Positions 36,301 through 43,261 of a DNA stretch of 64,000 nucleotides are shown here, piece after piece (positions within the stretch are counted from its first letter, which is position 1; the number at the start of each line of letters is the position of its first letter). The DNA comes from Nitrospirota bacterium (GTDB taxonomy: Bacteria > Nitrospirota > Thermodesulfovibrionia > Thermodesulfovibrionales > UBA6898). Where the stretch lies: positions 124,001 through 188,000 of the forward strand of contig JACRLO010000006.1 in the NCBI GenBank assembly GCA_016235245.1, read 5' to 3'. The notes beneath the pieces are model-generated. The model did no database searches and was not told the DNA's origin. It saw nothing but the letters and a program-made list of their open reading frames with translations. The position numbers and the translations under genes were made by a program.

Positions 36301-37899
36301 ACATTGGTTGATAAAGTTAGTAGTACCTTCAACCGCTATTTTGGTCTGGTCACACGAGGATATATCATTACAGAGCCCGCCGTTTGTATCAAGCCTCGGT
36401 GGTGCGTATGTCTTGGCCGTCAGAAAACCTCCAGTTGTAACCGTGTTTCCAGCAGTTTTATTGCCATCATACTGATATGACCCTTCCATGCTTTCAAGTG
36501 ATGCGCACTCAAAAAGTGCAGCATTGCCTTTTTCGAGAAACCCCCTAATTTCACTCATAATTGTTGTTTGATCAGCAGGCGCTATTTTACAGCCTGTGCT
36601 ATACCCCGAGTAGTAGCATATATTAGGACTGGCAGGGCATTCTGTAGTGTTCACAACCCCGGTATTGCACGTCGGATTTACGCATTCCGCTATTGTTGCA
36701 GGGACAGAGCAATATTTTCTATGGCCAGTTGCATTAGTATCCGTACATGTCACTGTATCGGGAGTTCCAGAACTGCAAATCGGAGCCACACACGAATGCT
36801 GGTTTGGGGAATTACTTTTCTGGCATCTATTTGCACCTGTCGTGCAATAACTCGTACTAAAACTATACCCAGAGGGACAGCTCGCCGTATCACAGCTAGC
36901 TGCAACGGGTGCCTTGTAACAACTCGCTGGGCTTACGGGGCATAACGTAGTATTCATCGTGTATCCGGAAGGGCAGTTGCCGCTTGCTGAACATTTATCA
37001 CCACACCCGTCGTCTATGATCCAGTGCGGTGCCCATAGCAGCTGAAAGTTGTCCAGATCGCCCGCAATAACCTCTTCTTTTGTTATTGTGCTGAAAATAT
37101 CATAAACCCTCGAACCCAAACCGGAAGCCTTGAGATAGTCAAGCAGAATACTTGTAGCCCCTTCCCCAAGCACTGCCACTTTTGGGGGAGTACCTGTAAG
37201 CACTTTATCCACGGGGGCAGAAAAATCATAGTTAGCAACATGATACCTCATTGATGTATAGTAGCTTAGTGCAGCGTCAAATGACGCTTTTTTGGTTGAG
37301 TCCAAGGCATTATAATCATTAATGTCGATAACAAATGGGCCGCCCCTATAGTTTATCGGGGAGGTTGTCCCTGAGGTGGTAAGCGCAGAGCTGTGCTTAA
37401 TCTGTACTGCAGCATCAGTACCGCTCTTGCTGATGAAGAAATCGATCGCATGGCGCCCCTTAGTATTAGCCGTATCGGGAGCGGTAATGGTTCCTCCAGG
37501 GCCAACTTCCTTATCAGGATTAATTACCCAGTATGCGGGGACGCCAATCTTCAATAAATCATAGATAAAACCATATGCCTGAAAAGTTCCCTGATCGTTC
37601 AGGGCAGTATCGCATTCAGCATGGTACGTTGTAGTGCCTATTTTACCGTAAGCATAATCTTTGTACTCGGGGCATTTCGTAGTGTCGAGTGTAAAAGTGG
37701 CGGCATTTGAAAAACATTCCTTATTCGGCTGCCAGCAAGGGTCGAATGGTATGATAAACGACCCCTTTGGGAATGTTCTTGTGGCTGCGTCAGCAGTAGG
37801 CGCGAGTGCAAATAAGCAGGCAAAAATAAGCAGGCAAAATACCGCCGGTTTCACTAATGCTGTTTGCATCGTCGTCTTATTCACCTTCATCGTCTTCAT
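33307..37899 (-). CDS. pilY1: PilY1-type pilus tip adhesin with Cys-rich modules
   Basis: 1530 aa with a signal peptide (cleaved near TADAA). The C-terminal half (about 840-1480) is the PilY1 propeller: LSKRLGGIEHSTPAVL, IIFAGGHDGMLHAFYGG, ALDVSDPYTPSVLWE, and a Ca-loop-like DFFVDHDNNIST near 1106-1117. The N-terminal region lacks a vWA MIDAS. Residues 299-437 hold 18 Cys arranged in four modules of roughly C-x4/5-C-x9/10-C-x6/11-C (starting at Cys303, 336, 370 and 406) with recurring CPSGY and CY. More Cys pairs follow at about 510-830. PilY1 acts at the tip of type IV pili in surface sensing and adhesion. Two disulfide isomerase genes lie upstream in the same direction. Confidence 0.92.
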   Translation of the reverse strand: MKTMKVNKTTMQTALVKPAVFCLLIFACLFALAPTADAATRTFPKGSFIIPFDPCWQPNKECFSNAATFTLDTTKCPEYKDYAYGKIGTTTYHAECDTALNDQGTFQAYGFIYDLLKIGVPAYWVINPDKEVGPGGTITAPDTANTKGRHAIDFFISKSGTDAAVQIKHSSALTTSGTTSPINYRGGPFVIDINDYNALDSTKKASFDAALSYYTSMRYHVANYDFSAPVDKVLTGTPPKVAVLGEGATSILLDYLKASGLGSRVYDIFSTITKEEVIAGDLDNFQLLWAPHWIIDDGCGDKCSASGNCPSGYTMNTTLCPVSPASCYKAPVAASCDTASCPSGYSFSTSYCTTGANRCQKSNSPNQHSCVAPICSSGTPDTVTCTDTNATGHRKYCSVPATIAECVNPTCNTGVVNTTECPASPNICYYSGYSTGCKIAPADQTTIMSEIRGFLEKGNAALFECASLESMEGSYQYDGNKTAGNTVTTGGFLTAKTYAPPRLDTNGGLCNDISSCDQTKIAVEGTTNFINQCAGWVHMPASGHVKNFRPLLTPSPDYGWNSTVTRFIHDKDTTAYSSPREAAPPAYDYFVGGRINGSATQGYVAYIAGHKYLKCSNAATITPSERLLDLTFDKDISAVNLTNPNIVTIEAVLNTPNPPNYPSLTGSCTCVVGSTCPKLQIDLTNIVENITTQVCGVYISSDGTTYNPTTKTLMGLKIGSLQPYGSGTADPGANLNIKELRVTFPKGVVGPPLIADPKLTTVVDVTDDVTGGCSVCSPNTASQSICTPTKNITYDTGGVAICSATATGMQFGPLLTNCDVDWDSSTTCGTKYILNSLLGLQLQIVPNEYVKAGAVQKDNILYKATFEFPGYKGHLYAIDVTTNPATKLWDAGANSVMPPAGASGANPANPTNANAARYIFTTLPGSTTKMGFEVGNIGTVQTDATKLWHYLDPDAVKTLNGVKALVNSVRGRKNADDTLPAGDKELSKRLGGIEHSTPAVLTRSDLVTGAGSRDKIIFAGGHDGMLHAFYGGAWNSTTKTYSTGSGKEIWAYIPSALLTSLKNQTFTDCNPGETITSCDPATDPNHCVCPVFSYAVSVDSSPAVGDFFVDHDNNISTPNQWRTILVATATTAQPGVISEGIVFALDVSDPYTPSVLWERTYSSKVNPVSSTNPMRNYYPTGSFPSTYTTAEAMTIGLHFDPNMGNSKGVAIGRVQIGTTLDTNIILTAPWLRPVDINPLGAAHNVQGLSVFGLNFRTGDLVWETKIMYTGDAENVNYTPSIPALMDYGNNGTDDYVLFGDMQGRLWILRAVDGVSIAADGSAGNGPAFYVPSNLTTLVMPEATSTLAAGVKEPIGSMVSISGHKIVFGTGGRESLQDEATTKYHLFAFQFESDKTLTNLWASLDDKSFATNDGEKIWIQPLVDSSGTVYLGTAKGYTDIGQPDLVKTVSTGRFLALSLKPTDDLVNIGKKSVLTLSKDIGSPVVGGLAIENNHVSILSFDGKFIQLGDGNFTPNAVQENPVKTLWWRTLQ

Positions 37900-37969
37900 T
37901 TTCTTTCTCCTTCCATTATGACCGCGTTATTCTGAAATATTACTTGCTTGCTACGTAACCCTGTATCTA

Positions 37970-38557
37970 TTAAAGCGTCTGTCGAATAGTCCCAGGGGCA
38001 GATACGCTTCCAGAGGATTTTCCGGTTTTTTGAACGCCAGCACCAAGTTGAGCATAGGGACTGCCAGCGCCAGTATATAACAGCATCGCCTCAATCGTTG
38101 AGGTGGTTCCCGTAGAGCCGTCAGTGCCGGTGGCAACAGCAATAATAATTTGATCTCTATCATTCGTAAAATCATTGTCACCGTCATCATTGTCTTTAAG
38201 AAAGACAGTGTATCCCGCCGCGGCAAGATCATTCATTAAGTCACTTGAGGGTGTCGGCAGTATGCCGGTCCTATCTTTATATGCCGAATCATTTGTATCA
38301 AGAAGGTTACCCAACTGGCCACACCAGTTTGGCGGTATGCAGTTGTTCTGCCAGAGCTGATCCCTCATCTTCTCAACGCCAGCAGTCGCCACATAGTAGC
38401 CCTGAGTTTTTTCCCGGGCTGTGGCAAGCGCCTTGAAATAGGAAGCCATGGTGTAAATTAGAGCACTTGCTACAACCAGCAAAATAAGCGAGAAAAGCAT
38501 CGCCACTACAAGGGCAATACCCTTTTGATTTCTTATAACTAATCCGCTATTTTTCAA
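37970..38557 (-). CDS. pilX: PilX-type minor pilin
   Basis: 195 aa. The leader MKNSGLVIRNQKG is followed by IALVVAMLFSLILLVVASAL, a membrane helix with Val rather than Glu at +5, as is usual for PilX/GspK-like proteins. A Cys pair (NNCIPPNWCG) lies in the globular part, which also has a DNDDGDNDFTNDRD acidic loop that could bind calcium. It overlaps pilW by 11 nt. Confidence 0.82.
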   Translation of the reverse strand: MKNSGLVIRNQKGIALVVAMLFSLILLVVASALIYTMASYFKALATAREKTQGYYVATAGVEKMRDQLWQNNCIPPNWCGQLGNLLDTNDSAYKDRTGILPTPSSDLMNDLAAAGYTVFLKDNDDGDNDFTNDRDQIIIAVATGTDGSTGTTSTIEAMLLYTGAGSPYAQLGAGVQKTGKSSGSVSAPGTIRQTL

Positions 38558-39569
38558 GGTTCTTTACCTCCACCCGTTTTGAGAGCAGCATTCGCCTGAA
38601 TTGATCGTTAAACGCAGGTAGGGTAATGCCGGGTATCACGGTACCATCAGGGTTAGTCGCACCGCCCACCTTATAGATACTGCTGTTAGTATAGTCTTTT
38701 TCCGGAAAGTCAGAACGCACCAATATCCAGATATTGATCGCCTTAACATTCGTAATATCCGTTGCCGCAATTGTGTCCCTGATATTCCCGTCATTCATAA
38801 AATATTCGAACTGCAGGGCATCAACCCCACCCCAAGATGTGCCACCGGTCCTGTCATGGGCTTCGAGCAGCGATAGAGGCTCTTCACTGCAGTCAGACTG
38901 CCATCGCACAATGCGCAGATCACGGCCATTTACATCAAACCTCTTCCGCATGACAACATATACATTGCTTCCGTTATTTAAAGTCTGATCAAGCGATGGG
39001 CTGATCGCTAGTGACGTTCCACCGAAGGAAGTGACCTGATATGCCCTGTTCAGGATCGTCGGTGCAAGCGTATCAAAAGTGACAAAGGCTCTCGCATTCT
39101 GCGTTGCGTTTCCTCCCAGGCTCAGGCCGCTGACATTCGCATACGTGGCATTTACAGATATTGAAGCTGCTCCCGAAGCTGCGGCAGCATTCATGACTAG
39201 AAAGGGGATTGCAGCATTATCTGTTTTATTCACCACCTGTTCTGATGTCAGAAATAAAAGGCTATCGTATGGATTTCCATTTGTATGCGCAAGAGAATTT
39301 GTGGCTGTGCCTTCTCCGCATAGAGTCACATTTGGGGTAGCGCCGACAAACAAACCTGCAAGCCTTAACTCCTCTGCCATATAATTCAGTATTCTCTGGC
39401 CTTTCTGCGTCAGCTCCTGATTTGTCTGCACATCAGCCATACGCTGACCGAGAAAAGTAAATGTTGGATAGGCTACGCCCAAAAATATCAGAAAGATCGT
39501 TACCGCAATCATCAACTCAACAAGCGTTGTTCCTGTCCTATTTTTTAAGATATTGAGATGTTTTTCCAT
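38547..39569 (-). CDS. pilW: PilW-type minor pilin
   Basis: 340 aa. Leader MEKHLNILKNRTG, then TTLVELMIAVTIFLIFLGVA with Glu at +5. The helix and the ILNYMAEELRLAGLF segment are typical of PilW. It starts 2 nt after the pilV stop and overlaps pilX. It belongs to the minor-pilin complex that primes assembly and presents PilY1. Confidence 0.88.
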   Translation of the reverse strand: MEKHLNILKNRTGTTLVELMIAVTIFLIFLGVAYPTFTFLGQRMADVQTNQELTQKGQRILNYMAEELRLAGLFVGATPNVTLCGEGTATNSLAHTNGNPYDSLLFLTSEQVVNKTDNAAIPFLVMNAAAASGAASISVNATYANVSGLSLGGNATQNARAFVTFDTLAPTILNRAYQVTSFGGTSLAISPSLDQTLNNGSNVYVVMRKRFDVNGRDLRIVRWQSDCSEEPLSLLEAHDRTGGTSWGGVDALQFEYFMNDGNIRDTIAATDITNVKAINIWILVRSDFPEKDYTNSSIYKVGGATNPDGTVIPGITLPAFNDQFRRMLLSKRVEVKNLEK

Positions 39570-39571
39570 GG

Positions 39572-40012
39572 CTACAAACTCTTTTCCGTTACAAGTCTAA
39601 AAGTCTTCGTTTCTCCCTGGTATGTGTAAGTCGATGTAACCGTCAGTTTGCAAAGACCTGAAGCCGCATTCACTATAAGTGCGTTGGAAGTTCTCCTGAT
39701 TTCAAAAGGAGCTCCCGTAGTTGCAGCGCTCACCACATCAGTTTCAGCATTGACAAAGTTAACGCAGGTATTTCCTGGAGCAGCACCACAAGTCCAAGCT
39801 GCCCCATTGCAAGTCATAGAAGTCCCTGCGGCTAGAAGTTCGTCCATTTTATAAGCTGTCACAGCTTGAGATTTTGTTGTCAACAACGCCGTCTTGTCCG
39901 TGCTGACGGCAGTTGTAATGAGCGGTAGCAATGCAAAAAATGAGAGAGAGAGCACTGTGACCGCAATTAGCACCTCTATGAGCGTAAATCCTTTTTTGCG
40001 TCTGTTTTTCAT
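39572..40012 (-). CDS. pilV: PilV-type minor pilin
   Basis: 146 aa from the ATG at 40012, with GGAG 8-9 nt upstream. A longer in-frame start at 40066 would run across the sigma-54 promoter. MKNRRKKG is followed by FTLIEVLIAVTVLSLSFFAL, a perfect type IV prepilin site. Four Cys are present in the short globular part (TCNGAAWTCG, NTCVNF, GLCKL). It is the first gene of the operon pilV-pilW-pilX-pilY1-fimT-lipoprotein. Confidence 0.9.
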   Translation of the reverse strand: MKNRRKKGFTLIEVLIAVTVLSLSFFALLPLITTAVSTDKTALLTTKSQAVTAYKMDELLAAGTSMTCNGAAWTCGAAPGNTCVNFVNAETDVVSAATTGAPFEIRRTSNALIVNAASGLCKLTVTSTYTYQGETKTFRLVTEKSL

Positions 40013-40048
40013 TGATATATCTCCAAGCAAGATTTTCACTAGCTTACA

Positions 40049-40066
40049 ATGCAAAAAGGAGGCCAA
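40049..40066 (-). promoter_or_regulatory. Sigma-54 promoter of the minor-pilin operon
   Basis: Minus strand TTGGCCTCCTTTTTGCATT: the GG and GC dinucleotides are exactly 10 nt apart, with TTGC at -12. The predicted start near 40039 leaves a leader of about 27 nt with GGAG before the pilV ATG. PilR-type activators commonly drive pilus genes from such promoters. Confidence 0.65.
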
Positions 40067-40225
40067 AAAATGAATAAGTATAATTCAGCAAAATCAGCAG
40101 GTTGAAGATTAACGTCCAGGCATATCGGCTAAATTAGGCAATGAACTTCCTATTACATGTAATAGATGACTTAATTTCGCCAGATAATCTATTCTCCGCC
40201 CACGCCACTCAATCAAACAAACGAG

Positions 40226-40343
40226 CAGGTCGAAACCTGACCGAAATTAACCGAAATTCCCAAGTCGTGTTCGCCTATCTTTTACAGAGGATTACTGGTA
40301 AAAATCAGGTTTACTCTGATAGGCAGCCGGTCGCCTATCTTTT
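40226..40343. repeat. Short repeats upstream of the pilus promoter
   Basis: The 276-nt gap 40067-40342 holds an inverted repeat CAGGT-CGAA-ACCTG (40226-40239), a tandem ACCGAAATT pair just after it, and a 13-bp direct repeat TCGCCTATCTTTT at 40271-40283 and 40331-40343. No gene was seen. The inverted repeat lies about 190 nt upstream of the pilV transcription start and could be an enhancer site for a sigma-54 activator. Confidence 0.35.
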
Positions 40344-40954
40344 CACTTTGCTTCTGAAGACAAATCTATGATCGCCCGTTCCTCTTCGTTCAGCTTCGCT
40401 GCCTCATCATTAAAACCTTTTATCCTTGCATCAAGGTCTGCCATACGACCCCTTATTTCATCAAGCTGCGACTGTCTTCTGATCAAACCCAGGTTCTTTA
40501 CGTCCTCATTGAGTTGCTCCCGCTCTTTGTCAAGCCTTTCCCGTTCAGGTTTCAGAGCAGCCTTTTTTTCATTTATCTGGTCGAGCCGTGATATTTGATC
40601 CGGCGTCAGGCCGGTAACGACCTTCCCCTCGCTCCCCTTTACCACAGGCTTATCAGAAGGCAGAGGCTTTTCGTTTTCCGGCAGCTTGCCAGAGCCGGCC
40701 GGTTTGGGTTCATCGCTGACTTCCGCAGGCGTCTGCCTGAGCACCTTCGTATCCTGCATGCTGACAATCTCCTGCCGGTCAATCTCAAAAGTGCCTCCCT
40801 CAAGATCGCACAGGAGCTTCCCCTTCATATCCCGGCACGACTCGGCAGTAATGGTCCTGCCATTTTTCAGCGTTATCTTCACCCCGGCAAAAGACAGCCC
40901 GGCCATACATGCAATAAGTGCAGTCGCCAGGAAGACGACTATTGCCTTTTTCAT
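40343..40954 (-). CDS. Exported coiled-coil protein of unknown function
   Basis: 203 aa with a signal peptide (cleaved after LSFA). A short beta domain (VKITLKNGRTITAESC, then GTFEIDRQEIVSM) carries two Cys. A Pro/Lys-rich linker follows, then a long coiled coil (about 115-195) rich in Glu, Lys, Leu and Arg. Its ATG overlaps the stop of the upstream DsbC-like gene (ATGA), so the two are made together. Its position between the isomerases and the minor-pilin operon suggests a periplasmic role in pilus or disulfide handling; this is inference. Confidence 0.75.
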   Translation of the reverse strand: MKKAIVVFLATALIACMAGLSFAGVKITLKNGRTITAESCRDMKGKLLCDLEGGTFEIDRQEIVSMQDTKVLRQTPAEVSDEPKPAGSGKLPENEKPLPSDKPVVKGSEGKVVTGLTPDQISRLDQINEKKAALKPERERLDKEREQLNEDVKNLGLIRRQSQLDEIRGRMADLDARIKGFNDEAAKLNEEERAIIDLSSEAK

Positions 40955-41775
40955 TTCCCCTCTCCTTTTTTGGGAGGATTGGTCACAAGTTCTATGATCG
41001 CCCTGGCATCCTTGCCACCGACAACCACCATGCCATCCGGCAAAATGAGGGTCGGTGTTCCGGTGATGCCGAGTTCAGCGGCAAGCTTGATATTTGCCTC
41101 GACCTCCTGCTTATTGTCACAGTCTGGCTTCGGTATCTCTTTTTTCGCAAAATTATCCTCAAGCAACTGGACCGAACTCTTGCAGAGAATGCTCTGGGAT
41201 TTCCAGAACGCGTCCGGATGCATCGGAAGAGGCATGAGCTTGAGATAAAAAGCGATATCTTTTCTCTCTGCAGCAACCTTTTTTATCTCCTCATGGACCC
41301 TTGCGCAGTAGGGACAGTCCGGATCAGTAAAAACGATCACCTTGTATTTCGCATCCTTCTCTCCAATGATCAGAGACTTATCAAGTGGGATCTTCGAAAC
41401 GTCGACATATTTGACCAGATCACGGTTGACCTTCTCAAAGGTCTCCTGCGTCTTGTTCAGTCCGGTATCGACTTCAAAGATCGGGCCGGCAATCACATGC
41501 CGCTTCGAAAAACCGATATACATGACGCCCCTGGTACCCTTGTCCTCAATAATGACCTCCCAGAGCCCTTTTATCGGGCTGAGCCTGATCTCAACGGGCT
41601 TTGCCTCGGCAGCGCCGAGCTTTGTAAGTATCTGCTGTGCATCCTGCGTGCTCATGGCGTGGCACTTCATGCAGTCTTCCTCACACCCGCCGAAAGCAGA
41701 GGCCTTCATTGACTGCATACCCTGCAGGGCATAAAACATTACGACAAATAAGCCTATCATCAGGAATTTTTTCAT
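40951..41775 (-). CDS. DsbC-like disulfide isomerase with CxxCH motif
   Basis: 274 aa with a signal peptide. The mature N terminus contains CEEDCMKCHAMS, i.e. a CxxCH heme-attachment motif, before a DsbC-type dimerisation region (IKGLWEVIIEDKGTRGVMYI). The thioredoxin domain has the active site FTDPDCPYCARVHEE and the cis-Pro loop GITGTPTLILPDG. It is expected to reshuffle disulfides in the periplasm; a bound heme could couple it to electron flow. AAGGAGA lies upstream of the ATG. It is a close paralog of the Sec-containing protein at 41985-42752. Confidence 0.9.
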   Translation of the reverse strand: MKKFLMIGLFVVMFYALQGMQSMKASAFGGCEEDCMKCHAMSTQDAQQILTKLGAAEAKPVEIRLSPIKGLWEVIIEDKGTRGVMYIGFSKRHVIAGPIFEVDTGLNKTQETFEKVNRDLVKYVDVSKIPLDKSLIIGEKDAKYKVIVFTDPDCPYCARVHEEIKKVAAERKDIAFYLKLMPLPMHPDAFWKSQSILCKSSVQLLEDNFAKKEIPKPDCDNKQEVEANIKLAAELGITGTPTLILPDGMVVVGGKDARAIIELVTNPPKKGEGK

Positions 41776-41984
41776 AAAACCTTTCTTCTCCTTAACTCAA
41801 CATGTTTATATTTTTTCCGCCTGCACCGGTTGATTAGACTGTAGGTAGAGACTATAGACCAGCCAACTGAGCAGTTCTCTTTTTATATCACAACCAGCAT
41901 TATTTCGCAAAGGAAAGAGAGAGCCAATGAGTGATTATCAAATGGGATATGATACGGAAAAAGGTAAAAGGGGTAAGACCGGAA

Positions 41985-42752
41985 CTACTTCTTGTCGACC
42001 TGTTTAATGATCTCGGCAGAGTCAATGGCCCCCGGGATGAGCGTCCCGTTGGGGAAGATTACCGCAGGCGTGCCGCTTATGCCGAGCGTCTCTGCGAGCT
42101 TGATATTCTGATCGATCACCGTGGTCGCACAGCTTGGCGCAGGCAGAGGCTTCTTATCAAATGCAGCCTCAAGGAGCTCCAGCGACTGCTCGCAGATGAT
42201 CGCCTTTGATTTGCCATATGCCTCTTTATGCATCGGCAGGGGGAAGAGGATGTTATAGAAGGCTATATCCTTCCTCTCCTTTATGACCTTCTTCATCTCC
42301 TGATGAAGTTTTCCGCAGTATGGTCAATCGGGGTCGGAAAATACAATGACTTTGTTCTTGGCAGTCTTGTCACCAAGAACAAGAGCATCTTTGAGCGGGA
42401 TCTTTGATACATCAACCTTGTTGATCTTCTGGAAGCTTTCCTGGGTCAGGTTGGTCTTGGTCTTGATGTTAACGACATTGCCGGATACTAAATGCTTTTT
42501 GGCATGATCGATATAGAGTACAGCTTTTTTGCCATTGGTCTCTACGCCGACCTCCCAGAGTCCCGTAACCGGGGCTGGCTGAACATAGAGCACTTTCACA
42601 TTTGGACTGAGCTCGCTCAAAATGGTCTTTGCCTCTTCAGCACTAAGGGTATCTCCCTTTGCGGCCATACATGCCTGGGGCCCCAGAGAGAGGACAGATA
42701 AAAGGACAAATGTCATAAACCAAATCTTGCGCATGGGGAGACTATACCACAT
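41985..42752 (-). CDS. Probable selenoprotein: DsbC-like isomerase with UPYC active site
   Basis: Read through a TGA at 42326-42324, the frame gives 255 aa. A signal peptide leads to a DsbC-like dimerisation region (PVTGLWEVGVETNGKKAVLY), then VIVFSDPD-[TGA]-PYCGKLHQEM and the cis-Pro loop GISGTPAVIFPNG. In the paralog at 40951-41775 the same place reads VFTDPDCPYC, so TGA replaces exactly the first, nucleophilic Cys of CxxC. A perfect 7-bp hairpin with an AGGA loop begins 15 nt after the TGA and is absent from the paralog. Both halves are conserved around the codon, which argues against a plain pseudogene. The start may be the ATG at 42752 or 42734. The alternative is a TGC-to-TGA mutation or sequencing error. 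Confidence 0.8.
42291..42308 (-). promoter_or_regulatory. SECIS-like hairpin
   Basis: Minus strand CTTCATC-AGGA-GATGAAG: a perfect 7-bp stem with a tetraloop whose second base is G. The loop starts 22 nt after the TGA codon. Bacterial SECIS elements need a stem-loop close downstream of UGA with a G early in the loop, so the geometry fits. Confidence 0.65.
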
Positions 42753-42808
42753 CTTACCCTAAAGATGCTATACCATTTCGGCGGTCAGCATGCAGATATT
42801 CAGGAGCA

Positions 42809-43261
42809 TCAGAAATGAAGCGGCAGGCCCTCAGTCTTTGTGACGAGCCAGGCAGTTCGCTCTTTTTCGAGGGAGAACTTCATATGAAAAGGCTTTGAGA
42901 GGTCTCCTGCAATATAGCCGGTATCGCTGCCCTGGGTCGCCAATATCCGAAGATCCAGCTCAGCAGTGGCAGTGTTCTTTTTTATCTCTATGCGGGTGAT
43001 CTCATATTCCGCCCTGATATGTTCCATGTTCAGGAAAAGTTTGGTCAGCCCCTGCTTTAGGATAAGATAAGTCAGTCCGCTTTCATCCATATAATTGAAT
43101 GAAACCTTCGCCATTACCTCGTCAATCTTCTCCTGTTCAACCGCCTTTGCACCCTCCCTGAAAAGGTTGCGTATCCTGCTTTCGTCTGAGGGCCAAAGCA
43201 CATAGATAATGACCGGAGATATGATCAGGATGACGAGAGATATGATCGTTTTTCTGCTCAT
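42809..43261 (-). CDS. Small membrane-anchored protein, NTF2-like
   Basis: 150 aa from the ATG at 43261, which overlaps the bioA stop (ATGA). A single N-terminal helix (IISLVILIISPVIIYVLW) anchors a domain with a helix pair (RIRNLFREGAKAVEQEKIDE) and curved strands ending AWLVTKTEGLPLHF, which resembles the NTF2/SnoaL-like fold. No catalytic residues can be named. It is the last gene of the glycan/bioA operon. Confidence 0.7.
   Translation of the reverse strand: MSRKTIISLVILIISPVIIYVLWPSDESRIRNLFREGAKAVEQEKIDEVMAKVSFNYMDESGLTYLILKQGLTKLFLNMEHIRAEYEITRIEIKKNTATAELDLRILATQGSDTGYIAGDLSKPFHMKFSLEKERTAWLVTKTEGLPLHF

Noticed and set aside
36263-36945. Plus-strand ORFs of 70-125 aa inside pilY1
   Set aside because: They are antisense shadows of the 1530-aa PilY1 frame, with no ribosome sites or domains.
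40070-40105. Plus-strand ATG with GGAGG upstream as a small gene
   Set aside because: It encodes only eleven residues, and the GGAGG is part of the sigma-54 promoter on the other strand.
41985-42296. Separate short gene starting MKKVIKERKD, with a second truncated gene at 42324-42752
   Set aside because: They align end to end with one paralog and are separated only by a TGA at the catalytic Cys position, so they are one gene read through a Sec codon.
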